Positions 34,987 through 49,400 of a DNA stretch of 64,000 nucleotides are shown here, one piece after another (the first letter of the stretch is position 1; every line of letters begins with the position of its first letter). The translations under genes and the position numbers were made by a program. The DNA is from Molossus alvarezi (lineage: Eukaryota > Chordata > Mammalia > Chiroptera > Molossidae): NCBI GenBank assembly GCA_037176705.1, contig CM073887.1:23749501-23813500 (forward strand), read 5' to 3'. The notes below the pieces were generated by a model. The model was not told where the DNA came from. It saw nothing but the letters and a program-made list of their open reading frames with translations, and did no database searches.

Positions 34987-37900
34987 CTAGGCAAAACCAA
35001 AGGAATTTAATTACTGGTTAGTTCCCTTGTAATCTGTAGACTTCTACACTAGAATATATAATACATGAAATATTTAAAATGCTGCATATTTAGAAACTGT
35101 TTTCTGAATATTTTAGGATCAGCAGGGATGTAAGAAAATCTGGTAGGTGCTTGTGACTGAAACATTAATTTCAAGAGTCTGTCTTCCAAGAAGCCTGGTT
35201 AGCTGCCCGCACACATTGTTTTTCTGGCTGTGGAAATGAGAACTTTCTGGGGGGGGGGGGGGGGGGTGATACAGATAGTCCCGCTTCATGAATTCTGCTG
35301 ATGGACAAGTGAGCATAAGAGACCCACTGCCCTACTGTTTTGAACTGACCAGTCAAGGGCAAAGGCTGAATGGACACTATTCCAAAACTCTGAGAAAGAG
35401 ACAAAACCAATAAGTAAAAAACTGCAATACGGCCCACCAGATGGCCTCGTTGAAGGGAAAAAAAACACTTTCTAAGGGCTGTGACCAATAAAAAGTTAAT
35501 CACGACTTTAGATAACACTGTTGTGCCTCACTTCATAATGGTGGCTTTTATATTTTTCTTTCTCTAGCTCAGTGGTTCTCAACCTGTGGGTTGCGACCCC
35601 TTTGGGGGTTGAATGACCCTTTCACAGGTGTCGCCTAAGACCATTGGAAAACACATATTTCCGATGGTCTTAGGAACCAAAACACGGCTCCTCTCTCCGT
35701 CTCCAGGCGGGTCTACCCACATGCAGATCCGCCCACATACAACATGAGGAGCTGTGTTAAAGTGTCGGCATCAGGAAGGTTGAGAACCACTGCTCCAGCT
35801 GAGTGGGCACTTCATTCCTTCCTATCCTGGTTAAGCAGATAGTTAAGTGTCTAAGTTGAGGCCAGAGCAATTTTCCATCAGATTAGAGAGCTCCCCACCG
35901 CCCCCCAGCAGGACAGCTCTTTAATTTAAAATTGGACTACAAATCCCAAATGAAATAATCACCCAAATAATAACATTAGCACGTTGCTTCTGTGATACAG
36001 CGCTTTCTTTGCATTGTTCTTTAAGGTTAGACAGAGTTAACTGTAGATGCAGAAAGTGATTAAATAATTTCATATCAAAAACAATTTACACTTTATATTA
36101 GAAACACAATTTAACACTTTCTCAAGGACAGCCTAGTTTTATTATATCAGGATGGAAATGCTCATAAACTTATCCAAAATTTTCGTCTGTATGAGATTAA
36201 TTCTTTTTGTGACACAAAGCTCCATAGTTCTCTAATGTTTAACAAACACAACTGAAGGGGAGCAGTCAGTTCTTACCTTGCAATGTTTGTAAACACTGTC
36301 CCGTTTTGATATCCCAGATTTTAACTGTTGAGTCTGCATTCCCAGAGACAAGGATGTTGTCTTTGAGTTCCATCCCACTTGTTAACGACTGGTGACCTGT
36401 CAACGTGTGAATGCAGTTCCCTGTCTCCACGTCCCAGACCCGGATGGATGTATCAAGAGATCCACTCACCACATGGATGCCATCAAACTACAACAGATAC
36501 CGTTTATTAGACCAGAAGTATGGATATTCTTGACATTATTCACTGACCTTAATCTTAATGGGGAGGGGGTGGGGCACGAAGAACAGGTCATGCCCGAGCA
36601 AAAGGAGGTGCTAGGATAGACCACGTGAACCAAGCCACTCTACACTGCATGTTCTCAGAAGCTTCTGTCCGAAAGATGCAGAAACAATTAAAAAGAAAAC
36701 AAAACACCTAAGATGAACATATTATTTTCAGAGCATCTGGCCACACATAGTAGCTACATTCTATGGAAAGTTAATAAGGATTGCCGTTTAGTTTTACTTC
36801 CCAACAGGAAGCTGAAACTACTGCCACAACTTGTGCTAAGGGTGTGCTCACGACACCTCAGGCGAGAAGGGCTAGAGGTACTGATGATGTTTAAAAGTTA
36901 GTTACAATAAAATTTGTATGTAAAATAAAAATTTCACTTAAAATAACCTAAATGCTCATTAGGAAATGTACCAACAGATAATTATCTATTCCCAGTTATA
37001 CCAATAGTCAATAAGTAGCTATTACTTCCCAGATCTATGATGACGTTGCTACCTCTTTTCTAAATCTAAAGGATTATGTAAGAACATTATGTTCATTAAG
37101 GTTCTGAGCATACCACAAAGCATAAAAATAGTTGCAGCCAATGCCCTCTCCTCCAAATTAATAACCTTTTCTAAGTTAACAAACATCTTTATTATGTGTA
37201 TTTCATGGCATTTTCAGTATTCCATCAATTAAGACACAAATACCCCAAGAACAGGTCTGTGTTAGCACTGGGACCACATACTAATTTGCTGATCACCAAT
37301 GAGCAGTAACTCGTAAATGAACTATATAAATAATTGGAAATATTTTTGAATGCAAATGCTGTTATTCAGAAAATAAAATAAGACATTTTATAAACTTGCT
37401 ATTAATTAATTTATCTCGAAATATGGCAATCTATCCAAGGACATCAAGTTCAATTGTAGACAGAAAACGAGTTTAGTCAAATTTCTTCCTTTATGACTGC
37501 GAGTCAGCCCTGCGAGAGTAGAACAGCTTTACGCAGAAAGGCTCCACTTTACTTTGAATGGGGATGGAATCACAATTACATGGTCCATCAACTTTCAGCT
37601 ATCAAGGCAAAGGGACAGCTTTTGGCCAAATTAATCCTCTGCTAAGGAGTTTATTAAAATCCAGTTATTCTCCTATGAGGCTATCTACCCATTAATTAAT
37701 ATAGCAAAACTTAGGGCTCCAAAATCCCAGGTTCCAAGACAAATATTTATATTTTGGAGGTAAAACGAATCACAGAACAACTAAAACAAATCATATAAAT
37801 AATTTCAAAATTTATGCTTTCTTCATGCTAACTTTATATGGAAACAACAAGTAATCTGGTTAGTATTTTTGGACTGTATTGGACCAACAATTTCACAGTG

Positions 37901-40900
37901 GTTATCTGAGTAAAACTATGTTGTGATTCACCAGTAGAGCATCTAAGGGTGGGAGAGATATGATCTCTTACCTGTAATGAATAGACTCTATTAGTATGCC
38001 CCTGCAACGTGTGTAGACAGGTTTCAGTCTCTGGATCCCACACCTTCACCATAAAATCATATGCTCCACTAACAACCCTCCTGCCATCATATTGAACACA
38101 GCGAACCGCTGCTACGTGACCCATCAGTACATGTAAACACTGGCCTGTCTCAATATCCCAAACCCTAAGAGTGGCATCTCGGGAACCGCTAACAACTCTG
38201 TAGGGCGGGAAACAGAAAAAAAAAAAAAAAAGTATTACAATTTTTAATAACATAAGAAAGCATGATATATAGCATCAGTGATTATTAAACCTTTGTTTTT
38301 TCTTTTAAGTAGGAACATCTGTTTTAAAGAACCAAATAAAACCCTGATATATAAACACAGAAAAGCTGAGTTACTCTGATGGGGATGGGTAGCTGGGAAG
38401 CCTGTTTGGCTCCCCGCCAACGCAAGACTGAGCGGCTCGCTGGGGTTCCGTGGAGCAGGCTGAAAACTACTGTACTGTGTTTAAAAAGAAGACAATGATG
38501 CAGCAGCAGGAACAGCAGCAAAAGCAGCCAGCTCTAAATACATCCAGCAAGATCTTAACTTTTAGAAATAAAATGCCAATGTGCACAATACGTAAAAAGT
38601 GCTAATGGGAGAACTCTGGGTGACAGTATTTCGAAAAAAAAATTTTTTTTCTTTATTCTTTCTGCCATTTCCCAAAATTCTGATGATGAACACATACATC
38701 GTCCCTTTGTACTATGGGAAGAAATTCAATAAAGGTTATTCAACAAAACAAATCAGAATTTGGAATTGAAACAGCTAAAGATATGTGCTCTACACCATAT
38801 ACTTTGGCAAAATAACCTGTTTTAGACATGTCCTCAAAGGCTGCATATGGTAATATTTATAAATAGTCAACAGGCTATATATAGGGCATTATGATATACA
38901 GATTTTAGAAGATACTTATGTTGAGGCAACAAATCCCTTCAAAATTTGGCCCAACATTACTGAAGTTATACTCTTCTGAAGACCAGAATGATACAGATAC
39001 TGCGCCATCTCTGGATTACATAGGGGAGCTGAAAACGCAGGTATCTTTATGTCACTCCTAAGAAATAAAGAAAGGCCACAGTTTCCACATTTGAAAGAAT
39101 AGAAGAGGAAGTATTGAGAGATTTAAGTCAGAACTAATGAAAACTGAAATGCAAAGTCTCTTCATACCAATCCCCCAAATTTTAATAGTAGAGTGCACTG
39201 CTCAAAGTAGATCCAAATTACAACAGAAAAGGTCCATTTTCTTCACATATTACCAATCCAGTATGAAATCTGCCTACCGTAACGGTTTCTAATAAAGATG
39301 ACGCTACGGGGCAGAGTTAAGGTGGAAAGACTGGAGCGCAGTCACTTTAAGGGCCTTCACAAAGCCCTTTCCTGATACATGGAGTGGGTGCTCGGTGTAA
39401 CGGTGCACCATGCAGACATGCCCACAGGAGACAGAGAGGACTTTACACAGGAGGGCTTTGCAGGAGGAGGTAACAGAGGCACTGAGAGAAAACAAGCAAC
39501 TTGGTTGGGCTGAAACCCTTCTGAAAATTGACGGAGGGCTCTGTCCTTAACTCGGTAGGCAACCGCTCCCAAAGGGCAGTGATACAGCCACTTTAGAGGA
39601 GAGCTGTCCGTCCACTGGGCAAGAGGTGAGAAGACCAGGTCTGAAAGCTATGTCAATAGGTCAGGTAATAGGTAACGAGAGAATAAATTAAAAATCACAG
39701 GCCTGAGCTTTTGCCTAGATATAGGGAACATGGTGCAGTAGGGGTAGGATGAGCACATGGTTAAAAAAACTTGGAGACTTGAACCCTGAATAGCTAACTT
39801 TGTCCCACTAGCAGAAATATGAATAGAAAAAAAAAATGATTTTTTAAAAGATGATGAGTCATCAAAGATGTAGAGCAATAAGGTAAGATGTTATTAGAGA
39901 GCAGAGAGTTTCAAGGAGGAAGCCAACAACACTGATAAATGAGGAAGGAAATTTAAAGATGATCCTCCAACTTTAAGCCAATACACTACTGCTTTCCTAG
40001 TACAGAAACATCCGAAATCTAATAATTAAAGTCTAATTTAAGAGCACCTTATCACTATCTCTTTATTAGACAGAATGTTTAAACTCTACACAAAACACCC
40101 CAAATTCACAAGTGACAGACGAGGAATTCCCACCACGATGGGCTTCTCCCTCACCTTTTTTCATGAAGATGCATACAGCGGACAGTGGAAGTGTGCCCAT
40201 ATAAGGTGTGTATACATTCTCCAGTCTCTGCATTCCACACTTTGAGTGTCCGATCTGTAGATCCACTAATGATGATATTGTCTCTCATCTGTGATGACCA
40301 TACTCCACCTGTGTGTCCCACTAATGTCCTCAGACACTGGAAAAACACTTAAGATAATTAATTTTGGGTAGAAAGAAAAATGATTTAAATAACATTTCAG
40401 TAGCTCATTATAATATGGAGTAAAGTTATATTAACTCCATTTGATTGTTTGGCATACCAGAAAATAATGTCTCACATCAATAAAACATGACCTCATCACT
40501 TTCTTGCTTTGTTTATTCAGTAGCATTGCAGATTACACATGCACACACAACTGGGAAACAAGTACACAGAAAGTAAACATTTATCATTCAAGTATGAAAG
40601 CTCCAGCCTGACCTCTTTGATGCAGTAATACTAAAATCGTTTTCATCCATGGGAGTGGATTCAATGAAAGAATGCCAACAGTGTTGGGTGTGGCTACATA
40701 CCACGTTTCATCTCGTCTGCCACAAGGCAGTAGTTAGGAGCCAGGTAGGGTACTTTAGACAAGTAAAGACAGACATTAAAGCCCTGAAGTCAATCAGAAC
40801 TAACATGAAACTATAGAAATGTAAAGCTGCTTTAAAAAATGTTAATATCTAACTTGGAAAATCTAGAAGATTATTGCTTGAGAAATCAACATGATATAAA

Positions 40901-43900
40901 ACATCTAAAAAGAGATCTTTGTCTCCACACTTTCTTCCATTATTTTTTAGGTGGTCAATTCATGAAAATATTCTCCATTGGACAGATAAATATAAGTATT
41001 CACTAGAGAACCATTAAGGTATAATAATATTGTATGCAGTGACTGCTTTTCTCTTCAAACTCCTATCTAAATGCCTACCTAGTCTGCTTAACTTTCAACC
41101 TTACAGGGCTTGAGATAAGGCTAAATTTACACGATTGATTTAACTTCTAAACTGTAGGTAGGTTACCAACAAAGCAGTTTACAAGGAAAAGCAAATATCC
41201 ATCATATTTTTGAAAAAGATTAAAAAGGAAGAAGATATAATCTAGATGGTTAAAAAGGTGAGAAAAATTAAGACAAGAAAAAGATAAAGCACATCTGTAA
41301 AATCTGAACAGGTACATCACAGAGATAGACAAACTGTTTAAAAAAGAAGAAACTAATGACATTCCTATCATGAGAAACACATCATCTCACGCCAAAGCAG
41401 CAGCTAAATTAGAAGCTCTGGTATTTGCTATCAAAATAAGCTAGAGTGAAAAATGGATCCTTATTTTACTCTGACCAGGATCCTTGCAAAGACAGATACA
41501 AAACGGTGACTCTATGAAGTGCAGAAAGATGTACACTTACTTTGCCTGTGACTGCGGACCAAACTTTTAGAGTGTTGTCATCAGAACCACTAACTATTCG
41601 GTTACCACAAAACTGTAAGCATGTAATCACATGATCATCGTGTCCTTTCAGCACCTACGAGGTCGATGCACAGATTAGGGAGGTTAGTAAATTCTGTTTT
41701 TTAAAATGCTCGTGAAAAGAAAAATGAAGCCATAAATAGGAACAGTAATCTGTAGTATACTTCTAGAATTAGAATTTATATGAAATATGAAGCATCATCA
41801 TTCCTGGCTGATGAATCAAGTATTAAACATTTTATTGTTTCCATATTCTATTCCTTATACTTGAGACATGAACTGCTACCATTTTACTGAGTCAAGACTT
41901 CATAAAGATGGTTCAAACACAATGTATTTTATAGTCATGTATTTTATCTGTGCAAACCAAACGTCTAAGGTTTTACAATTTGACACACAAAAACAAAAGC
42001 ACCTATTAACTAGGAAGACAAGAGCAACAATAATTATCAACTTTTTAGCTCAAAACAAAAAGAGCCTCTCTCCAAATTGCTTTTTTCCAGTTATAAAAAT
42101 AAATCTAAGAATTTCAAGCATTTTTGCTATTCTTTATATACCTGAAATAGGACAAAAAGTCAGAATAGTTATATTTATACAAATAAACCACACAAAAGCT
42201 ACCAAAACAAAACATAGGCAGTCCTCAAAAATCATATTCGGACTTTGTGGTCAGAGAGGGAGCAAATTCTTAGATAGAAGAAAGTACATGACACAAAATT
42301 CAACGAGATATTCTGAAATTTCCGTAATTTTTAAGATAGAACTACATGCCAATCAACTCATCTTTTATTCAAGACAATGAGCTGTCAGACCAGAGAAATT
42401 CACAATAGAAGGATATTGTCAGTTATGCTTTCAGTTCTTCCAAAATATATTATTTTCTTTCTACTGGAGATAGGTATCAAGTTATACTGGGTGCCAAGAA
42501 GTAGAAAAACATACCAGGTACCAACACTGATTAATGGTTTCTGTTACAATGTGCACGAGTTCAGTTACCTTAGGAGATTTGAGTTCTCCTCGCCTCCAGT
42601 TAGTATCAATTCTATGCTGTCTGATGTACGCACTTTTCCATGGACTGTGTATGAAACCTGGTTTAATTACTTTTCTTCTCTTGATGTGCAATGGTTCATC
42701 AATACCTAGTTTTAAAGAGTTAAAGAGTATAATTGCTTTCACCAATAATAAATATTACACATTTTATAATGTATCTCATTTCCCCCTATGCTGAAAACCA
42801 CCAAAATGCAGGACACTAATTTCTAACACTGTTACTACAAAACAAAATAACGTAAAGTTTATTATATTTTATATGGTGCTCTTTTATATTAACCATTTCA
42901 TTTTCTTTCTCAAAATGGTCCTATGAAATGTTGGTGAGGACGTGCGAAAATTGGGACCTATATGCAATGCTTGTGGGAATTTAAAAGGGTGCAGCTGCTA
43001 TGGAAAATAGTATGGTGGTTCCTCAAAAACGCTAAGCACAAAATGACCCTATAGCTAGCAACTTCCCTTCTGGATGCATACCCCAAAGAAAGGAATCGGT
43101 ACTCGGACAGATATTTGTACTCTCATGTTCGTAACAGCATTGTTCATGATAGCTAAAAAGGAGAAGCTACCCAGGTGTCCACTGATGAATAAATGGATAA
43201 TGGAAATGTGGTATATACATACAATCGAATATTATTTAACCTTAAAAATATTCTAACACTGAGCTTGAAGACCTTATGCTAAGTGAAATAAGCCAGTCAC
43301 AAAAAGACAAATACTCTATGATTCTACTTATACAAGGTACCCAGAGTAGTTGAAGTCACAGAGACAGAAAGCAGAGTGGTGACTGCCAGGGGCTGCAGGG
43401 AGGAGGAATACGAAGCTACTGTTATATGGGGATGGAGTTTCAGCTGGGAAAGTTAAATAAGTACTGAAGATAAGGGTGGTGATAGTTGTACAATGTGAAT
43501 GTAATTAATGCCACTAAACTGTATACTTAAAAATGGTTAAAATTTTAAATGTTACCATTATTATTTTTTTCTTTATTGATTTTGGAGAGAGAGGAAGGGA
43601 GAGGGAGAGAGAAGAACCGCCGATGAGAGAGAACATCGACTGGCCGCCTCCTGCATGCCTCCACTGGGGATTTGGCCCACAACCTGGGCATGTGCCCTGA
43701 CCAGGAATCGAACCCGAGACCTCTTGGTGCGTGGGATGTTGCTCAACCACTGAGCCACACCGGCCAGGCACCATTAGTTTTTTAAATCATTAAAATAATG
43801 ATACTATGAGAGAAGTAAGGCAGAAATGATTAATCCCACTCTATGAATACAGACACTTGAGAAGAGGTGGTTTCACTGCTGAATCCAAGCCATAGACAGG

Positions 43901-46383
43901 GCAGAGGCAAGACTGGAAACCGAGGTCCCTGGGTCTTCACCTCCAGCTGTCCTACCCACCAGTGCTCTGACTTCACCGCGATCTCCACGAAGGGGAGATA
44001 ACCTGTGGAGTATCTACCCCATGCTCTAGGATTCTTTCTAAAAATGGTGCCTGTCAAAGCAAATAATATTTTTACATATTTTTTCAAAAGTATTTCTCTA
44101 GATGACTGCTGGGAAAAAAAGTCCTTTCTTTAATTAATATGGATGATACCTATTCCTCTACTAAGAAAGGAGATTCTTTTTTTTTTTTTTTTTTTTTAGG
44201 TTTCAAGAACATAAGCTCCATGATGGGAGGAAAATGGGAGTTTATTACTATAGAATGCCCAGTTCATAAGAGGTGTCCAAAAAATATTTGTGGAGGAATG
44301 AATAAAATATGGAATATTTGAGTATTTAAATGCTAATACACCATTGGATTTCCTTTAAGTAAGCCTCATCTTGACTTCTGCATTGTTCATTACTTCTACT
44401 GGAGCGGGAAGCGAACCAGATGTGCTTGCTGTTAGTTACAGTGTTCATTAACAGGACTCGCTGCAGGGTTTGGCTCATTGGAACGTGCGGAACCACCCAT
44501 GGATTCTGTGAGTAGGTAAATGCACAAGAACACTCATTGTGGATTCTCTGATAGGCTGGCAAAGGTTCTCTTTTTTCATTTACCCACCACTTTATTCTGC
44601 TTGCATGTAAAACTTATTTTTCTCTGTATGAACCTTACCCTCTTCTTTGCATTTCTCTCTCCAGAGAAGGTTGTCTTCAGCCAAAATTCTCCAGTAGCGA
44701 CATGTCTGAGCCGCTTGTAGCAGGTCTTTGGGTTCCAGGAATGAAAGCACATAAAGTGCCAGCTATAAAAAGAAAAGGCATAGTAGACCCACATTTTTAC
44801 ATATATAAAATAATAATATGTTAATTATTCTCTATGGGACAAAGCACTTATAAAAGTAATATAATTCTACATTCTAATTTCTAAAATTATGAAAGGCAGT
44901 ACCTTCTAATATTCAATTATAATAAATATATACCAGATTTAAAAAACCCAAACATTCAATTGGTATTTATGAACTTGACTCTACTAACTCCTCACCTCTT
45001 CAAGGAATACTTATTAAATCTCCCAGCCTCTGCTCCTGCCTTTGCTTGGTCTCAACACAAGAATTCTACTTACTCAATTACCATCCTACCCACCTACCTA
45101 CCTACCTATTTATTTGACTTTAGTAGTTGTTTAAATTCTGTCTTTTTTTCTCTCCCCAGTACAATGTAAATTCATTGAAGACTGGACTTAAGATTTCTTT
45201 ATATTCTGTGTGGTATGATTTGAGATCACTTCTGATAGATATAGTTAATAGTTTTTTTTTTTTTTTTTTAATCTTCATCCAAGGATATTTTTCCATTTAT
45301 CTTCAGATGGAGTGGAAGGGAGGGAGGGAGGGAAAGGGAGAAAAGAAAGGAGAGGGGGTGGTGGGAGGGGAAGAGCCATGGATGATTTGTTGCATCCCAC
45401 ATGACCCCAACCAGGGCCGGGGACCAAACCACAACTGAGGTATGAGGTACATGTCCTTGACTGGATTCAAACCCGTGACTCTTTGGTCCACAAGCCGTGG
45501 CTCTAACCTTTGAGCCAAACGGGCCAGGGCAGTTAATAGTTCTTTATCACATCAAAGTGTTTATTACCACAATGATGAACTTTTCAAATATTTGCACCCT
45601 TTATTGTAAATGACAAAAGGTGACAATTACTAAACCTCTCCATAGGTATATAATAGTAATTGGATGCTAATTACTTTACATTGCTTAAGGGGATTTTCAT
45701 GATGGGCCAGGTAGTTATATATGGGAGCCAGCTTTTTGGTACAGCATTAATTTTAAAAATGTGTTTCCAATACTTGCAAACCATCAGTTTCTTTACATTG
45801 TGTAAAGTCAATTCAAATTATTAAAGTAAATAAAAAAAGCTAAAGAAGGGAATGAAAGCTTCTGAGTATGCTTATTCAATTAGCCACAAAAATCACATTG
45901 AAATTTAAATGATAGTAGGACAAAAATGATCTAAACAGAGCAATACAGTTTAGCTTTCATATAAATTACAAGAATTAAAACAAACTATTGTTTAAAGGGC
46001 CAAAGACCATATAAAGAAGTAAAAGTACAATGTGAATTATTTTTTAATGCTAGACAAAAACTACATGGAACTCATCATTAATCACAACTTTATTGAATCC
46101 ATTCTATATAGAGAGTACTTCAAGTAGTCAGTAATTTAATATTACAAATGACAGTAAAAAACTTTGTGGAGTAATTATTTTTGGTTTGTTAGGAAAGATC
46201 ATTCAGTAGCATATATAGAAACCGAGTCATTTAAAATAATAAGGCATAAATATGTTCAACAATGTATGTTCATGTGTATACATACACGCACATATACATC
46301 TCCACATTGTAGGGTTTTTTTTGTTTGTTTTTTATCCTCACCCAAGGACATTTTTCCATTTTTTGTACAGATAGAGTAGGAGG

Positions 46384-46435
<52 letters not shown>

Positions 46436-49400
46436 GACACATCGAGTGGTTGCCACCCACATGATCAACCAGGGCCGGGGACAAACTGCAACCGAGGTAC
46501 GTGCCCTTAGCGGGAACCGAACCCGGGTCTCTCTAGACCGCAGGTCGACGCTCTAACCGCTGAGCCAAACTGGCCAGGGCGACATTGTAGTTTTTTTAAT
46601 GGATACTTCATAAACCACTTAATTTAGAAATTATTAATCAATTAAAGCCTAGGCAAATTTACTTAGAGTCAGTGTAACAGTAATGCAATACCACCATATT
46701 ATTAATCTTCCTAGTGAAATTGATATTTAACACAGAAATTACTAGGAACAAGCCCTAGCTGATTTGGCTCAGTGGTTGAAGCATCAGCCCATGGACTGAA
46801 AGGTCAAGGGTTCAATTCCCGGTCAAGGGCGAGTATCTGGGTTGTGGCTTCGATCCTCCTCCCCAGTTGGGGTTGTGTGGAAGGCTACCTATCAATGTGT
46901 CTCTCTTGCATGGATGTTTCTCTCCCCCACCCCTTTCCACTCTATTTAAAAATCAATGGAAAAGTATCCTTGGTGAGGATTAAAAAAAAAAATTGTTAGG
47001 AACAAATTTTATTTTGTAAGAGATGCTATTTTATGCCCAAGATTTTTAGAATGGCCATATGAAAAAGTCTATTCTTTGTTCTAGTTATCTAGAAATTGGG
47101 TAATTTACAGAAACAGTCCATTTTAAAGGCTAGAAAACAAATCCAGAGCAGCTCATATTTCAAAGGTACAGGTGTGCTGTGGCAGGCACACGGGTGTGCT
47201 GTGGCAGGCACACGGGTGTGCTGAGGCAGGCACACGGGTGTGCTGAGGCAGGCACACGGGTGTGCTGTGGCAGGCACACGGGTGTGCTGAGGCAGGCACA
47301 CGGGTGTGCTGTGGCAGGCACACGGGTGTGCTGAGGCAGGCACACGGGTGTGCTGTGGCAGGCACACGGGTGTGCTGAGGCAGGCACACGGGTGTGCTGA
47401 GGCAGGCACACGGGTGTGCTGTGGCAGGCACACGGGTGTGCTGTGGCAGGCACACAAGTGCGCCACAAGAATTTCTAAAAGATGCACTACCTGACTATTT
47501 AGCCAGGGGCACTGACCCCTTTTACCTTAGATGGTCAAATAAAAATAAAATAAAAAAACAACAGGCAACACAACAAAATAGTGACTGATTCTATGTTAAG
47601 AATTTAGGTTTTGTTCTAATTCATCTACTGTTATCACTATACTTTTCTTGGTATTAACTTACAAAATAAGGAAGGGCATTGTCCCAAATGCTGTTTATCA
47701 CAAGCCTCCCAAAGGAGACTAGTGAGATTTCTGGCAAGGTTTTTGAGGTTAGTAAGTAAATGCTGGTAAAGAGCTTTAAGATGCATCAAAAGGAATTATA
47801 AGAAAAGTATTATATGTCTATTTCTTGACATGAAGGGAATGTTTTAAATAATGATAATACTTAGTCTCTGAGAAAATAATATTCATTTCCTTAAAGATTT
47901 ACATCTATACCATTATTTCTCCACATACAAAATGAAGCATTTTTTAAAAAAGAAAAAAAATGTTTCTAGTAGTTTAAAAAAAGGGGGGGGGGTGAGGACA
48001 GATGGACAGATGATATGATATTCTAAGTCAGGGCTCACTCTCATTTCCCAACCTAACCTAACTTCTTCTTCAGGTGATCTTGAAAAGAACACTTAATCCA
48101 AAAATATTTTTTGTTTGTGCTTAATTTTTAGACTCTCAAAAGTACTTTCATATTCTTCTTATTTAAAATCACATTTTTGTGTGTTAAAAAGTAGAAATAC
48201 AAATAAAGGTAAAACAAAAAAACTCATCATTATCAGAGATAAGGGGCAAACTAGACTAAGATAAAGTCTATCTTTCAACAAAAATACTACCTTCTATAAT
48301 AAGAAGGATATCAAGGGAAACTATGACACACATATCAAAAGTGAATAAATTCACTTTCAGTCAAATACTTATAAAAAAAGTGTTCCCTATTATTAACATC
48401 CTTCCAGAGGAAAAAAGCTTATACCACTTTCATAAGCCAAATCTATTCAAAGAATTCAATTTTAGAATTAGCCAGCAAGAATAAAAGTTTTTTTTCTGGG
48501 ATAATGTCATTTAAAAAAAAAAAGTCACTCCAAAGAAGGAACATTTCAGGAATGAATGTTTTTTCTACTTTGTTTTTCCCTGAAATTATGCGTAGTTCAT
48601 ATATTTAATAAAATAAAATTATTTTACTCATATGCAATGTAAAATTATTATTAAGACTATCTTAAATGCCTTTAGGATACTTAGAATCATTATCTGAAAA
48701 AAACTGACTCCTTTTCTCTTCAAATGTGAAGTTTCAGGATCATTTGCAACGGTGTATTAGCCTTTTTAGCTGACACATACTGGTGGCGCACACATACTCT
48801 GTGAAAATGTGGTGATGTTGATTAATATTATACTATTTCTGTTGACAAAAAAATGAAACTATCTAGCCTATTATATCAATAAAAGACTGCAACAAAACTA
48901 TGCCTCATTTATACAGTCAAGAATGCCCAAATGATCATAGTAAATTTACAATTAAAAAATAGTGTCAACATATATAAAGATTTAAAAACAAATAAGCATA
49001 AAATATTTCAAAAGAAGTGCTCTAAGAGACAACATGGAGGGACCTCGAGAGTATTATGCTAAATGAAATAAGCCAATCAGAGAAAGACAAATACACGATA
49101 TCACTTATTTGTTGGAATATAATGAATGAGGTGGGCTCATGAACAAAATAGACCCAGAGACATAGAAAGTGGTATGGTTCAGACTGACAAACCTCAGAGT
49201 AGGGTAGTGAGGGGGATGGATGAGATGAACCAAAGAATTTATATGCATGTATGCATAACCAATGGACATAGACAACAATATCGGGGGTGGGAGGATGGGA
49301 TGGGGAGGAGAGAGTCTAGGGTGGGAAAAAGGAGAAACATCTGTAACAAAAAATAAATTAATAAAAATTGGAGGAAAAAAAAGAATGTAACTGGTATACA

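Larger units (their letters stand above)
34987..36276 (-). other. FBXW7 intron 9 of the shared part (1,290 bp)
   Basis: Contains the SPIN element and the G18 tract; otherwise unremarkable. Confidence 0.85.
42706..44638 (-). other. FBXW7 intron 4 of the shared part (1,933 bp)
   Basis: Mostly the L1M fragment and one Ves SINE. The remaining roughly 850 bp next to exon 4 has a T19 tract near 44177 and nothing else recognised. Confidence 0.85.

Noticed and set aside
47171..47456. CRISPR array
   Set aside because: The 22-bp units are contiguous with no unique spacers, and the genome is mammalian.
47089..47487. Open frames of 100-132 codons with repeated [18 protein letters not shown] residues
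   Set aside because: They are translations of the stop-free 22-bp minisatellite in three frames, inside an FBXW7 intron.
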